A stretch of 64,000 nucleotides of DNA from Chitiniphilus eburneus (lineage in GTDB: Bacteria; Pseudomonadota; Gammaproteobacteria; Burkholderiales; Chitinibacteraceae): assembly GCF_005048205.1 (NCBI RefSeq), contig NZ_SUMF01000008.1, forward strand, positions 85,143-149,142, in the 5' to 3' direction. Shown here in pieces: positions 22,228 to 32,100 of the stretch. The position numbers and the translations under genes are program-made. Position 1 is the first letter of the stretch; every line of letters begins with the position of its first letter. The notes under the pieces were generated by a model. It ran no database searches. It had not been told where the DNA came from and worked only from the letters and a program-made list of their open reading frames with translations.

Positions 22228-22258
22228 AAGGCCGTCCAGAGGACGGCCTTTTTCGTTT
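22228..22258. terminator. Terminator between SPFH and PilZ genes
   Basis: A perfect 10-bp stem AAGGCCGTCC/GGACGGCCTT with loop AGA is flanked by an A-run and T-runs, so it can serve both convergent genes. Confidence 0.85.
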
Positions 22259-22573
22259 TCAGGCGAGGATCTGCACGATGGCCAGACCCAGCTCATAGAG
22301 CTTGCCGCGCTCCACTTCGTGGCAACGCACCACGCGCACCCGGGCGGAAAGCGGATCGCGCGGCCCGATTCCGCTTACCGGCGGCATCACGAATACTTCG
22401 AATTCCTCGTCGGGACGCGGCACGAAGGACGTGCGTATCGTCATGCCGGTCACGCTCAGATCAGTACATTCGCCGTAATAGGGCGGGCTGAAATCGAGCG
22501 TGCGGATCTTGACCTTGCAATTCATCGGTACACGATGCGCGCTGCGTTGTTCGCGTGAAGAAGGAAGGGCCAT
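22259..22573 (-). CDS. PilZ-domain protein
   Basis: A 104-residue single PilZ domain. The c-di-GMP motif is split as REQRSAHR (RxxxR-like) near the N-terminus and CTDLSVTGM (D/NxSxxG-like). It is likely a c-di-GMP receptor that links to secretion or motility. It lies immediately downstream of gspCDE. The start MALPSSREQR at 22573 is preferred because it places the R-motif at the usual distance; a longer reading to 22666 exists. The RBS is weak. Confidence 0.78.
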   Translation of the reverse strand: MALPSSREQRSAHRVPMNCKVKIRTLDFSPPYYGECTDLSVTGMTIRTSFVPRPDEEFEVFVMPPVSGIGPRDPLSARVRVVRCHEVERGKLYELGLAIVQILA

Positions 22574-22745
22574 GGAGCCAACCGACCAAGTGAAAGGGAC
22601 ATAGTCTAGCGCTGGCCGCTGCCACGCCATTGCGACTGGATCAAGTCGGCCTGGACGCGCGGGCACAACGCACGACTGCGTCGATCATCGCACCGATCGA
22701 CACGGGATGCACGTGGGGACCAACCCCTACACCAGCCGATGACGG

Positions 22746-24212
22746 CTACGCATCGCGCGTTACGCGCCAGATTTCCTCGAGCGTGGTATCGCCGGCCAGT
22801 ACCCGGCGTACGCCATCCTGCCGCAGGCTGAGCATGCCGTGCGCCAGGGCGTAGCGCTTGATATCCTGCTCCGCCGCCTGATTATGGATCATGCCGCGCA
22901 GCGTTTCGTCGACCATCAACAACTCGTAAACGCCGGTTCTGCCGCGATAGCCGTTGCCATGACAGACGGGGCACCCCACCGCACGATAAAGGGTGGCCGG
23001 TTGCGCAACCCCCATGGCCTCGCGCTCCGAGGCATCGGCCGGGTACGGCGCGCGACAATCGAAGCACAGTTGCCGCCCAAGGCGCTGCGCCAGCACGCCC
23101 AGCAGCGACGATGCCAGCAAGAACGGCTCGATGCCCATGTCGGTCAGGCGCGTTACCGCGCTGGCCGCGTCGTTGGTGTGCAGCGTGGCCAGCACCAGGT
23201 GGCCGGTCAACGATGCCTGCACCGCGATCTGCGCGGTTTCCAGGTCGCGGATTTCACCGATCATGATGATGTCCGGGTCCTGCCGCAAAATGGCCCGCAG
23301 CGCACGGGAAAAGCTCATGTCGATCCGCGGATTGACCTGGGTCTGCCCGACGCCGTCGAGGTCGTACTCGATCGGGTCTTCCACCGTCATGATGTTGCTG
23401 GTGGTGGCATCCATCCGCGACAGGGCCGCGTAGAGCGTGGTGGTCTTGCCCGAGCCGGTCGGGCCGGTGACGAGGATGATGCCGTGTGGCTGAGCCAGCA
23501 GTTCCTCCAGCCGGACCAGCGTGTCAGCCGGCATCCCCAGCTTTTCCAGATTCAACCGACCTGCCGATTTGTCGAGCAGGCGTAGCACCGCCCGTTCGCC
23601 GTGCCCGGTGGGCAAGGTGGAGACCCGCACGTCCACCGGGCGGCCGGCAACGCGCAAGGTGATGCGGCCATCCTGCGGCAAGCGCTTTTCGGCGATGTCC
23701 AGGCCGGCCATGACCTTGATCCGCGACACCAGCGCCGCGTGCAGCGCGCGCTTGGGCTCGATCACGTCGCGCAGTTGCCCATCCACCCGAAAACGCACCA
23801 CCGAGCGCGTTTCGAACGGCTCGATATGCAAGTCCGACGCGTTTTCGCGCAATGCCTCGGTCAACAGCGCGTTGATCAGGCGGATGATGGGGGCGTCGTC
23901 GGCCGCCTCCATCAGGTCTTCCACCTCCGGAATATCCTGCGCCAGCCGCGAAAGATCGAGATCGCCTTCGAGGTCATCCACCACGGTGGCGCTACCACGC
24001 TCGCCATCGCTGAACAGCGACATGACCCGCGCGTCGTACTCGGCCGGCTCCAGCACGACCACATTCAGTGGCAAGCCAGCCGCGCGGCGCAGTTCCGACA
24101 ACGCGGCTAGGTCACCGCCGCGCTTCATCAGCACATCGACCGCGCCCTCGCCGATCGCAAGGTCCACCACGCCCCGGTCGCGGGCGAAATGGTAGGGAAC
24201 CAGGCGCCTCAT
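22746..24212 (-). CDS. gspE: Type II secretion ATPase GspE
   Basis: 488 residues. N1E/N2E domains (about 1-220) precede the secretion ATPase core with Walker A GPTGSGKT at 250-257, the Asp box VEDPIEYDLDG, Walker B DIIMIGEIRD and the His box LVLATLHTNDA. The tetracysteine zinc motif C-x2-C...C-x2-C (CFDC, CPVC) is present. It powers pseudopilus assembly at the inner membrane. Its ATG overlaps the gspD stop by four bases (ATGA). Confidence 0.95.
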   Translation of the reverse strand: MRRLVPYHFARDRGVVDLAIGEGAVDVLMKRGGDLAALSELRRAAGLPLNVVVLEPAEYDARVMSLFSDGERGSATVVDDLEGDLDLSRLAQDIPEVEDLMEAADDAPIIRLINALLTEALRENASDLHIEPFETRSVVRFRVDGQLRDVIEPKRALHAALVSRIKVMAGLDIAEKRLPQDGRITLRVAGRPVDVRVSTLPTGHGERAVLRLLDKSAGRLNLEKLGMPADTLVRLEELLAQPHGIILVTGPTGSGKTTTLYAALSRMDATTSNIMTVEDPIEYDLDGVGQTQVNPRIDMSFSRALRAILRQDPDIIMIGEIRDLETAQIAVQASLTGHLVLATLHTNDAASAVTRLTDMGIEPFLLASSLLGVLAQRLGRQLCFDCRAPYPADASEREAMGVAQPATLYRAVGCPVCHGNGYRGRTGVYELLMVDETLRGMIHNQAAEQDIKRYALAHGMLSLRQDGVRRVLAGDTTLEEIWRVTRDA

Positions 24213-26362
24213 TTCGCGGGCGCCCCCTCCGGGACGTTCTCACCGGGCACATGAGGCTTGGGCGCGTCCGGATCGACCGGGAACGGCGCCGGTGACGGCA
24301 GTGTATCGGGCAGACGCACCTTGGGCAGATCAGGCAGCAACAGGTGATTCGGGATATCGAAGCTTTCCTGCTGGCTCTTCAGGTACTGGTAGCGCGAATT
24401 GGACAACGCCTCGCTGGCCTTGCCATCGCGCAGGATATAGGGGCGCAGGAAAATCATCAGGTTGGTCTTGCGCCACTCGCGGGATTCATAGCGGAACAGT
24501 TGTCCGAAGCCGGGAATATCGCCCAGGCCCGGCACGCGGGATTGCCCGTTGGAAAGGCGATCCTCGATCAGCCCGCCCAGTACCAGGACCTGCCCGTCAT
24601 CGACCAGCACGCGCGATTCGATGGAACGCTTGCTGGTGGCGATACCGGCGCCGTCGGTCTGTATGTCGTTGTCGATATTCGAGACTTCCTGATAAACGCT
24701 CAACGTAATGCTGCCGCCCTCGGACACCTGCGGTTTCACCTTCAGCGTGATGCCGATGTCCTCCCGCTCCACCGTGGTGAAGGGGTTGGGGTTGCTGCCG
24801 GTCGAGGACTGCGTGCCGGTGATGATGGGGATGTTCTGCCCCACCATGATTCTGGCTTCTTCGTTGTCCAGCGTGATCAGGTTGGGCGTGGACAGGATGT
24901 TGGCGTTGCCGCTGCGCTGCAACGCGGTGGCCAGTACGCCCAGGCTGGGCGTTTCGCCCTTCAGCGGGTTGGCGTTCAGCACGCCGATGTTGAAGCCGGA
25001 CGGAACACTGGGCGTTCCGGCAATGATGCTGTTGGCGATGTTGGCCAGGTTGTTGGCCGCGGAGGCCGGCGCCAGCGCCGACATGCCGACCCCGACGATA
25101 TTGCCCCCGGCGCCCAGTACCCACTGGATACCGAAATCGCCGGTCTTCGATACATTCACCTCGGCGATCATCGCCTCGATGTAGACCTGCGCGCGGCGTA
25201 CGTCGAGCTTGTCCACCACCGACCGCAGATTGTTATAGATATTGTCCGGCGCGGTGATGATCAGCGAGTTGGTCATCGGGTCGGCCTGGATCATCACCGT
25301 GGTGCCACCCATCTGCACGCTGGTGGCTGCCGCCTGCGGCGTGCCGCCGCTGGTACCGCCACCGCCGGTGTTCATCGAGGCGCTGCCGGTACTGCCGGTG
25401 GTGGTGCCGCTGAGCGACGAACTCATCGAAGAAGAAGTGTTCGCCGACAAACCGCCGCTCGATGCGTTGTTACCGCTGTCCTGGCCGGTGAGAATGCCCT
25501 TGAGCGTACCGGCCAGCTTCACCGCCTCGGCATTGCGCAGGTAGATCACGTGGATATTGCCGCCCGCCGCGCCCGGCTGATCCAGCGTTTCCACCAGGCG
25601 GCGGATCTGCTGCGCGTGCACGGCTGTTTCGGCTCGGATCAGCAAGGCATTGCTGCGCACGTCCGGCACCACCGCGCTACGCCGTACCCCTTCGGGCACG
25701 GCCACCGGCGGGGTGACGCCCTGTACGTTGACCTCCGGCAGCAATCGCGCCAGCGTCTGCGCCACATCCACGGCGGACGCATACTTCAGCGTCACCGGGA
25801 ACACATCCAGGCTGGGGGCTTGGTCGATGCTTTCGATCACCCGGTTCAGGCGCTGGATATTGTCGGCATAGTCGGTGATCACCAGCGTATTGCCGGCCGG
25901 ATATGCCGCAATCGCGTTATTCGGTGTGATCAACGGACGCAGGATCGGCACCAGTTGGCTGGCCGACTCGTACTTCAGTGGATAGACCTGCGTCACGATG
26001 CGGTCGCCCGCCACCTTGGACCCCGGTTTGGTGGTGACGCTGTAGTTCTGCTTGGCGTCGGCCTCGGGCACCACCTTCACCACGCCGCCGGCCTCCACCG
26101 TGGCGAAGCCCTGCTGGCGCAACGCCGAGAGCAGGATGGGATAGACCTGGCTTTTCTTTACCGGCAGCGTGGAAACGATGTTCACCGTTCCTTTCACGCG
26201 CGGGTCCAGCACGAAATTGCGGCCGGTGATCATCCCGACGGCCTTGATGGTCGATTCGAGATCGGCGTTGACGAAATTGAGCGTCACCTCGTCATCCGCA
26301 GCCAGCACGGGGCCAGCGGCGAACAAAGCTAGGGCGAGCACGAGCGGGCGCAGGCGGATCAT
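24209..26362 (-). CDS. gspD: Type II secretion secretin GspD
   Basis: 717 residues. Signal peptide 1-21 (LVLALALFAAGPVLA). The N0 domain (VTLNFVNADLESTIKAVG) is followed by N1-N3 repeats, with a Ser/Gly/Thr-rich insertion in N3 (about 330-365), then the secretin barrel with VPGLGDIPGFGQLF and a C-terminal S-domain rich in proline. It forms the outer-membrane pore. The start MIRLRPL at 26362 gives a clean signal peptide. It sits 10 bases after gspC. Confidence 0.95.
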   Translation of the reverse strand: MIRLRPLVLALALFAAGPVLAADDEVTLNFVNADLESTIKAVGMITGRNFVLDPRVKGTVNIVSTLPVKKSQVYPILLSALRQQGFATVEAGGVVKVVPEADAKQNYSVTTKPGSKVAGDRIVTQVYPLKYESASQLVPILRPLITPNNAIAAYPAGNTLVITDYADNIQRLNRVIESIDQAPSLDVFPVTLKYASAVDVAQTLARLLPEVNVQGVTPPVAVPEGVRRSAVVPDVRSNALLIRAETAVHAQQIRRLVETLDQPGAAGGNIHVIYLRNAEAVKLAGTLKGILTGQDSGNNASSGGLSANTSSSMSSSLSGTTTGSTGSASMNTGGGGTSGGTPQAAATSVQMGGTTVMIQADPMTNSLIITAPDNIYNNLRSVVDKLDVRRAQVYIEAMIAEVNVSKTGDFGIQWVLGAGGNIVGVGMSALAPASAANNLANIANSIIAGTPSVPSGFNIGVLNANPLKGETPSLGVLATALQRSGNANILSTPNLITLDNEEARIMVGQNIPIITGTQSSTGSNPNPFTTVEREDIGITLKVKPQVSEGGSITLSVYQEVSNIDNDIQTDGAGIATSKRSIESRVLVDDGQVLVLGGLIEDRLSNGQSRVPGLGDIPGFGQLFRYESREWRKTNLMIFLRPYILRDGKASEALSNSRYQYLKSQQESFDIPNHLLLPDLPKVRLPDTLPSPAPFPVDPDAPKPHVPGENVPEGAPAK

Positions 26363-26372
26363 GGCGTACCGT

Positions 26373-27218
26373 TCATGGTTGGATTTGATATTGCAGGACG
26401 ACCAGGCCACCGTTGCGCATGACTTCGAGCGTGACCTGGCTGGTTTGACTGAACTGACTGTACACGAGCGACATGTCGGCCGTATCACCGAGTGGTCGGC
26501 CATTGGCGCGCTTCAGGACGTCGCCGTCCTGCAATTGCAGCACCTCGGCAAACGGCTGCTGCCGCGCGTTGGAAATATAGATACCGCCATCGGGCGCATT
26601 GGCCAGGCCCTTCGACCAGTCGGCGATATTCATGTTCTGCATCGCCTCGGCCATCACGCCGCGCGTCACCTTCATCTGCTGGGCCGGACCATCGGCAGCT
26701 CGCGGCGCAACGGCCACGACATCAGGCGGTTGTGGCGCACCGATCCCCGGCATCGCCTTGTCCACGCCTTCCAGGGGGATTTCCTCGATCCGGCCATGGT
26801 TATCAATTCGGGCGCGATCCCGCTCGACCGCGAGCAGCTTGACGCCCTCCTGCAAGGTATCGCCGGGCTTCGCTGCCAGTGCGCCGGTCCCGAAGCCGGT
26901 GAAGATGGCGGCGCTGAACCCCTCGCCTCCGGCAATCACCGCCAGCAACTTGACGGACAACGTGGATGCCGTGGCACTGGTGGCGGCATTGCCGAACCAA
27001 TTGGGCGCATTCACCCAGGCAAACGCCTGCTGCGCGGGCGGGGCCGGCGGTTGCGTCAGCCGCAGATCGGGTGAAGGCGGCGCGGCGATGCGCCATAGCA
27101 GGCCGGCACCGACCCATGCCAGCGCAGCCACCAGCGCGATTTCCACCCATCTCGCTGCGCGAGCGGAGGGGATACGCGGCAATTTCTGAATTCTCACTTG
27201 AGGCGGCGCTGTCGGCAA
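26373..27218 (-). CDS. gspC: Type II secretion inner-membrane protein GspC
   Basis: 281 residues. A short cytoplasmic tail and one transmembrane helix (about 25-46) precede the homology region (about 90-150, LSVKLLAVIAGG, VEEIPL-like) that contacts GspD. A C-terminal PDZ-like domain (about 195-280, LQDGDVLKRANGRPLGD) completes it. The start is uncertain: TTG at 27218 or an in-frame GTG 7 codons later. It is the first gene of gspC-D-E. No F-N genes follow. Confidence 0.88.
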   Translation of the reverse strand: MPTAPPQVRIQKLPRIPSARAARWVEIALVAALAWVGAGLLWRIAAPPSPDLRLTQPPAPPAQQAFAWVNAPNWFGNAATSATASTLSVKLLAVIAGGEGFSAAIFTGFGTGALAAKPGDTLQEGVKLLAVERDRARIDNHGRIEEIPLEGVDKAMPGIGAPQPPDVVAVAPRAADGPAQQMKVTRGVMAEAMQNMNIADWSKGLANAPDGGIYISNARQQPFAEVLQLQDGDVLKRANGRPLGDTADMSLVYSQFSQTSQVTLEVMRNGGLVVLQYQIQP

Positions 27219-27304
27219 AAGCGGTATTTATACCTCAAGCCCGGAAAGCTTGACCACCGCTTCCCCACTCACCCGGCTGTAGGACAAATCTTTCAAACAA
27301 GGCG

Positions 27305-27333
27305 TTGACACCCTCAAAACACCGTGATTAAAT
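27305..27333 (+). promoter_or_regulatory. Stable-RNA promoter for tRNA-Val/tRNA-Asp
   Basis: TTGACA (27305-27310), exactly 17 bases, then TTAAAT (27328-27333). A GC-rich discriminator (GCGCCC) follows, typical of stringently controlled rRNA/tRNA promoters. It lies just upstream of the tRNA-Val gene. Confidence 0.75.
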
Positions 27334-27351
27334 GCGCCCTCTTTCGACGGC

Positions 27352-27427
27352 GGGTGGTTAGCTCAGTTGGTAGAGCGTCTGCTTTACACGCAGAATGTCG
27401 GCGGTTCGATCCCGTCACCACCCACCA
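27352..27427 (+). tRNA. tRNA-Val (anticodon TAC)
   Basis: 76 bases with a complete cloverleaf. Acceptor stem GGGTGGT/ACCACCC, anticodon stem TCTGC/GCAGA with loop TTTACAC, TTCGATC in the T-arm, encoded CCA end. It is co-transcribed with tRNA-Asp 37 bases downstream. Confidence 0.97.
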
Positions 27428-27464
27428 GCAACGCCAGTTGTCTGGGATGTCGAAAAGCCGCTGC

Positions 27465-27541
27465 GGAGCGGTAGTTCAGTTGGTTAGAATACCGGCCTGT
27501 CACGCCGGGGGTCGCGGGTTCGAGTCCCGTCCGCTCCGCCA
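27465..27541 (+). tRNA. tRNA-Asp (anticodon GTC)
   Basis: 77 bases. Acceptor stem GGAGCGG/CCGCTCC, anticodon stem CCGGC/GCCGG with loop CTGTCAC, TTCGAGT in the T-arm, encoded CCA end. Nearly identical in layout to E. coli tRNA-Asp. Confidence 0.97.
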
Positions 27542-27764
27542 TCTTCCATCGGGTTCGCCCGATGTCGCAGCAAGCAGCATCCAAGCACTATCCCCACAAA
27601 GTATTTGTTGCCCGACGCCGCGCCCGCTCGAAAAGGCAGCGATACGTGCCTGTGTTCGTTCGTCGGGGATCGAATACGGATCATTTCCGCGCTCCGCGTC
27701 GCCAAGGGCGTGAGCACCGACTACACTGTCATGCATTACCCGTGGTGCAACGTTCCCTATCGGC

Positions 27765-29027
27765 ATGACCGCACGCTCCATACACAATCAAATCGAAACC
27801 GCCTCCCTCGGCCTTGCCCTCGCCGCCTGCCTGCTGGCCGCGGGCACTTTGCACTGGTGGGCCGCCGACCGTCTGGGGGATCGCATCTGGTTGATCCAGG
27901 GCATCCTGGTGCTGGCCGTGGTCGGTTTGATCTATCTGATCCTTCGCCGGCCGGCTCCCGTCATCGGGAGCGGTGAGACAACCGCACTGGCGGTGACCAC
28001 CGAATCGCAACCCATTGCGCATTGCCTGCCCGATATCGTCTGGCGCATCGATTACGCAACGCGCGCGGTGATGCCGCTCAATGCCGCGGGCGCCGCCGAG
28101 CACCCGCGCGCCGACGAAGACAGCGCGCGGTTGTCGATGCTGTTCCCGGCGCGGGTGTCGCGGCAGTATCTGGAAGCGCTGATCAACGTCCAGAGCACAC
28201 AGACGCCGCAGCAATTCGAATACCGGCTTGCGCCCGCCGAGGGCAAGGAACAGCACGTGTTCGAAGCCCGGTTGCTGCCGCTGTCGGGCAAGGAGTGCCT
28301 GGCGGTGATCCGCGACATCACCGACATGAAGGCCACCGAGGAAGCGCTGTTCAACCAGCAGTTGTTCGTGCACCAGATCATCGATTCCAGCCCCAGCCTG
28401 ATCTTCGTGCGCGACAAGCACGGGCGCTTCCTGCTGGTCAACCGCGCGACGCAAAGCGCGCTGGGCCACGATCTGCTGGTGCAATCACACATGGGCCTGT
28501 CCGAACAGCAACTGCCGTTCACCAATGGCGACCATGACGTGCTGGAGAAGGGCGAGACAGTGCGTATCGTCGATCACTACACGCTCGCCAATGGCCGCAC
28601 GCACTGGTTCGACATCATCAAGCAGCCGCTGATCCGCGACGGCGAGGTCTATATCCTGTCGATCGCGATGGATATCTCGCACGTCAAGGCCGCCGAAGCC
28701 GCGCTGGCCAACAACGAACCGTTGTCGGGCGAAGTGGCCGACGCGTTGCCGCAACCGTTCATGCTGGTCCGCGACGGCAATATCGAGTTCGCCAACCTCG
28801 CCACCTGCCTGCTGCTGAACGCCCCGCCGTCAGCCGTGCTGGGCCGCCCCCTGTCGGCGTTCGCCGGCAATGCGGACAGCCTGCTCGCCGCCGCCGACTT
28901 CCAGGCCAGCCGCTTCGAAGTTCCCCACGGCGAAGGCTTCCCCTGCTGGGCGCGCCGCATCCGGCAAAATGCCGGCGACGCGCACCTGATCGTGTTCGAT
29001 ACCGTACGCGAAACACAGCCCGCGTAA
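27765..29027 (+). CDS. Membrane-anchored PAS-domain protein without output domain
   Basis: 420 residues. Two transmembrane segments (about 12-32 and 42-62) lead into three PAS-like units: about 85-190 (ending VIRDITDMKATEEAL), 195-315 (DSSPSLIFVRDKHGRFLLVNRA ... ISIAMDISHVKAAE-type ending) and 330-410 (QPFMLVRDGNIEFAN). No kinase, GGDEF, EAL, HTH or methyl-accepting domain follows, so it is either a sensory partner of another protein or a truncated sensor. The stop is genuine and 102 bases separate it from hrpA, so a fused output domain was not simply lost by one frameshift nearby. Confidence 0.75.
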   Translation: MTARSIHNQIETASLGLALAACLLAAGTLHWWAADRLGDRIWLIQGILVLAVVGLIYLILRRPAPVIGSGETTALAVTTESQPIAHCLPDIVWRIDYATRAVMPLNAAGAAEHPRADEDSARLSMLFPARVSRQYLEALINVQSTQTPQQFEYRLAPAEGKEQHVFEARLLPLSGKECLAVIRDITDMKATEEALFNQQLFVHQIIDSSPSLIFVRDKHGRFLLVNRATQSALGHDLLVQSHMGLSEQQLPFTNGDHDVLEKGETVRIVDHYTLANGRTHWFDIIKQPLIRDGEVYILSIAMDISHVKAAEAALANNEPLSGEVADALPQPFMLVRDGNIEFANLATCLLLNAPPSAVLGRPLSAFAGNADSLLAAADFQASRFEVPHGEGFPCWARRIRQNAGDAHLIVFDTVRETQPA

Positions 29028-29129
29028 TCGTTCCCCCTGATTGCCGCACCGCGCCCCTCGGCGCGGGCGTTCGATGGCGCGTGCTAGAATCCGCCGTCTT
29101 TCGACCTCGATCTTTATACTGCCCGCCGC

Positions 29130-32100
29130 ATGTCCGCCTCCCCTGCCCTTGCCCCCCTCTTCGCCCTCCTCGACCAGGTTTCCGCGCGCCTGCGCTGGCC
29201 GCTGGAAAAGAAACTCCGTCAACTGGAACAACGGCTTGCCGCCGGCAAGCCGGCAGATCGTGGCCTGGCGGAACTGAACCGTGAACTGGAAGCCGCTGCC
29301 GCCCAGACCGCGCGCCGCCGCGAACGCCTGCCGCGTCCGCAATTCGACGACAACCTGCCGGTCAATCAACGGCGCGACGACATCGCGGCCGCGATCCTCA
29401 AGCATCAGGTGGTGATCGTCTGTGGTGAAACCGGCTCGGGCAAGACCACGCAACTGCCGAAAATCTGCCTGGAACTGGGCCGGGGCGTGACCGGGCTGAT
29501 CGGCCACACACAGCCCCGGCGACTGGCCGCGCGCTCCGTGGCGTCGCGCATTGCGCAGGAACTGAATACCGAGCTCGGCAGCGTGGTCGGCTACAAGGTG
29601 CGCTTCACGGACAAATCATCCGGCGACAGCTACATCAAGCTGATGACCGATGGCATCCTGCTGGCGGAAACACTGTCGGACCGCTATCTCGCGAACTACG
29701 ACACCCTGATCGTCGACGAAGCGCACGAGCGCAGTCTGAACATCGACTTCCTGCTGGGCTATCTCAAGCAACTGCTGCCGCGCCGCCCCGATCTGAAGGT
29801 GATCGTCACCTCGGCCACCATCGATGCCGATCGCTTCAGCCAGCATTTCGACGGCGCCCCCGTGCTGGAGGTCTCCGGCCGCACCTTTCCGGTGGAGGTT
29901 CGTTACGCCACGCTGGAGGCCGACCGCCGTCGCGGCGCGAACCAGCAAGGCGGGTCGGCGCTGGACGACGACGATGCCGAGATCGAAATGGAAGAGGCCA
30001 TCGTGCGCGAGGTGGAACACCTGTGGCGCCACGATGGCCCAGGCGACGTGCTGGTTTTCCTGCCCGGCGAGCGCGAGATTCGCGAAACCGCCGAGGAATT
30101 CCGCCGTGCCAAATTGCGCGATGCCGAGGTGATTCCCCTGTTCGCGCGGCTGTCGAACGAGGACCAGCAGCGCATCTTCCGGGCATCCAATGGGCGCCGC
30201 GTGGTGCTGGCCACCAACGTGGCCGAAACCTCGCTCACCGTGCCAGGCATCCGTTACGTGGTCGATTCCGGCCAGGCGCGGATCAACCGCTACAGCCCGC
30301 GCGCCAAGGTGGAACAACTGCTGGTGGAGAAAATCAGCCAGGCCAGCGCCCGCCAGCGCGCCGGCCGCTGCGGCCGGGTGGCCGCGGGCGTCTGCGTGCG
30401 GCTGTATTCCGAGCAGGATTTTCTCGGCCGTCCCGCGTTCACCGACCCCGAAATCATCCGTTCCAGCCTGGCCGCAGTCATCCTGCGCATGGCCGCGCTC
30501 AAGCTGGGGCGCGTCGATGCCTTCCCCTTCCTGGAGGCACCATCCGGCAAGCTGATCGCCGATGGCTACCAGCAACTGCGCGAACTCGGCGCGGTGGATG
30601 ACGATGACCAGCTTACCGCCATTGGCCAGCAACTGGCGCGGCTGCCGGTCGATCCACGCCTGGCGCGCATGCTGCTGGCCGGGCACGAGAATGCCTGCCT
30701 GCGCGACATCCTGGTGATCGCCGCCGGGCTATCGGTGCAGGACCCGCGCGAGCGGCCGTTCGAAGCACGCGAGGCGGCGGATCGTGCACACGCGCGCTTT
30801 ACCGACGACAAATCCGACTTTCTGTCCTACCTGCACCTGTGGGCCTTCTTCGAAAAGGCGCTGGAGGAAAAAACCTCCAACAAGCAACTGGTCAACCAGT
30901 GCCATACCCATTTTCTGTCCTACCTGCGGCTGCGCGAGTGGCGCGACCTGCATCGACAGCTCACCGACATCGTCGAGGACCTGGGCTGGCGGCTGAACGA
31001 CGCGCCCGGCACCTATGAGCAGGTACACAAGGCATTGATGACCGGCCTGCTCGGCAACCTGGGAATGAAGCAGCCGGAAAACGACGAGTACCTGGGCGCG
31101 CGCGGGATCAAGTTCAACATCTTCCCCGGCTCCTGCCTGAAGAAAAGCCGTCCCAAGTGGGTGATCGCCGGCGAACTGGTGGAAACCACCAAGCTCTACG
31201 GCCGCGCCGTGGCGGCGGTCGAACCGGAATGGGTGGAGCGGTTGGCGCAGCACCTGGTGAAGAAACAGTATTTCGACCCGCACTGGGAGAAGGATTCGGC
31301 CCAGGTCGTGGCGAGCGAGCGTGTCACGCTGTATGGCCTGCCCATCGTCAACCGTCGCCGCGTGCATTACGGTCGGATCAACCCAGTCGAAGCGCGCGAG
31401 ATCTTCATCCGTGAAGCACTGGTGCGCTTCAACTACAAGACCAACGCCCCCTTCTTCGATCACAATCTGGGCCTGTTGCTGGATATCGAGGAACTGGAAC
31501 ACAAGGCCCGCCGCCAGGATGTGCTGGTAGACGAGGAAGCGTTGTTCGGCTTCTTCGACGCACTGATTCCGGCGGACGTCCACAATGGCGCCAGCTTCGA
31601 ATCCTGGCGCAAGAAGACCGAAGCGCAGACCCCCAAGCTGCTCTGGCTGACGCGCGAATTCGTGATGAGCCACTCGGCCAGCGGTGTTACCGAAGAGCAG
31701 TTTCCGACGCATTTCCGCTTGGCGGAATCCAAGCTGCCGCTGGCCTATCGCTTCGAGCCGGGTCACCCGCTGGACGGGGTGACAATCACGCTGCCACTGC
31801 ATCAGCTCAACCGCGTCAACCAGGCCGTGTTCGACTGGCTGGTGCCCGGCATGTTGCGCGACAAGATCACGTTCCTGATCAAGTCGCTGCCCAAGAATCT
31901 GCGCCGCATGTGCGTGCCGGTGCCGGATTTCGCCACCCGCATGCTCACCGAAATGGAACGCGCCGACCGCGAAGCGGCGCTGCTGCCGCAACTGGCGCAA
32001 GCCGCCACACGTGGCATCGGCACGCCGGTCAGCGCGGATGATTTCGACGATACCGCCATCCCCACCCATCTGCGGATGAACTTCCGCGTGGTGGACGACG

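Noticed and set aside
24344..26332. A 662-codon plus-strand open frame opposite gspD
   Set aside because: Mirror image of the secretin gene's codon bias; composition is not protein-like.
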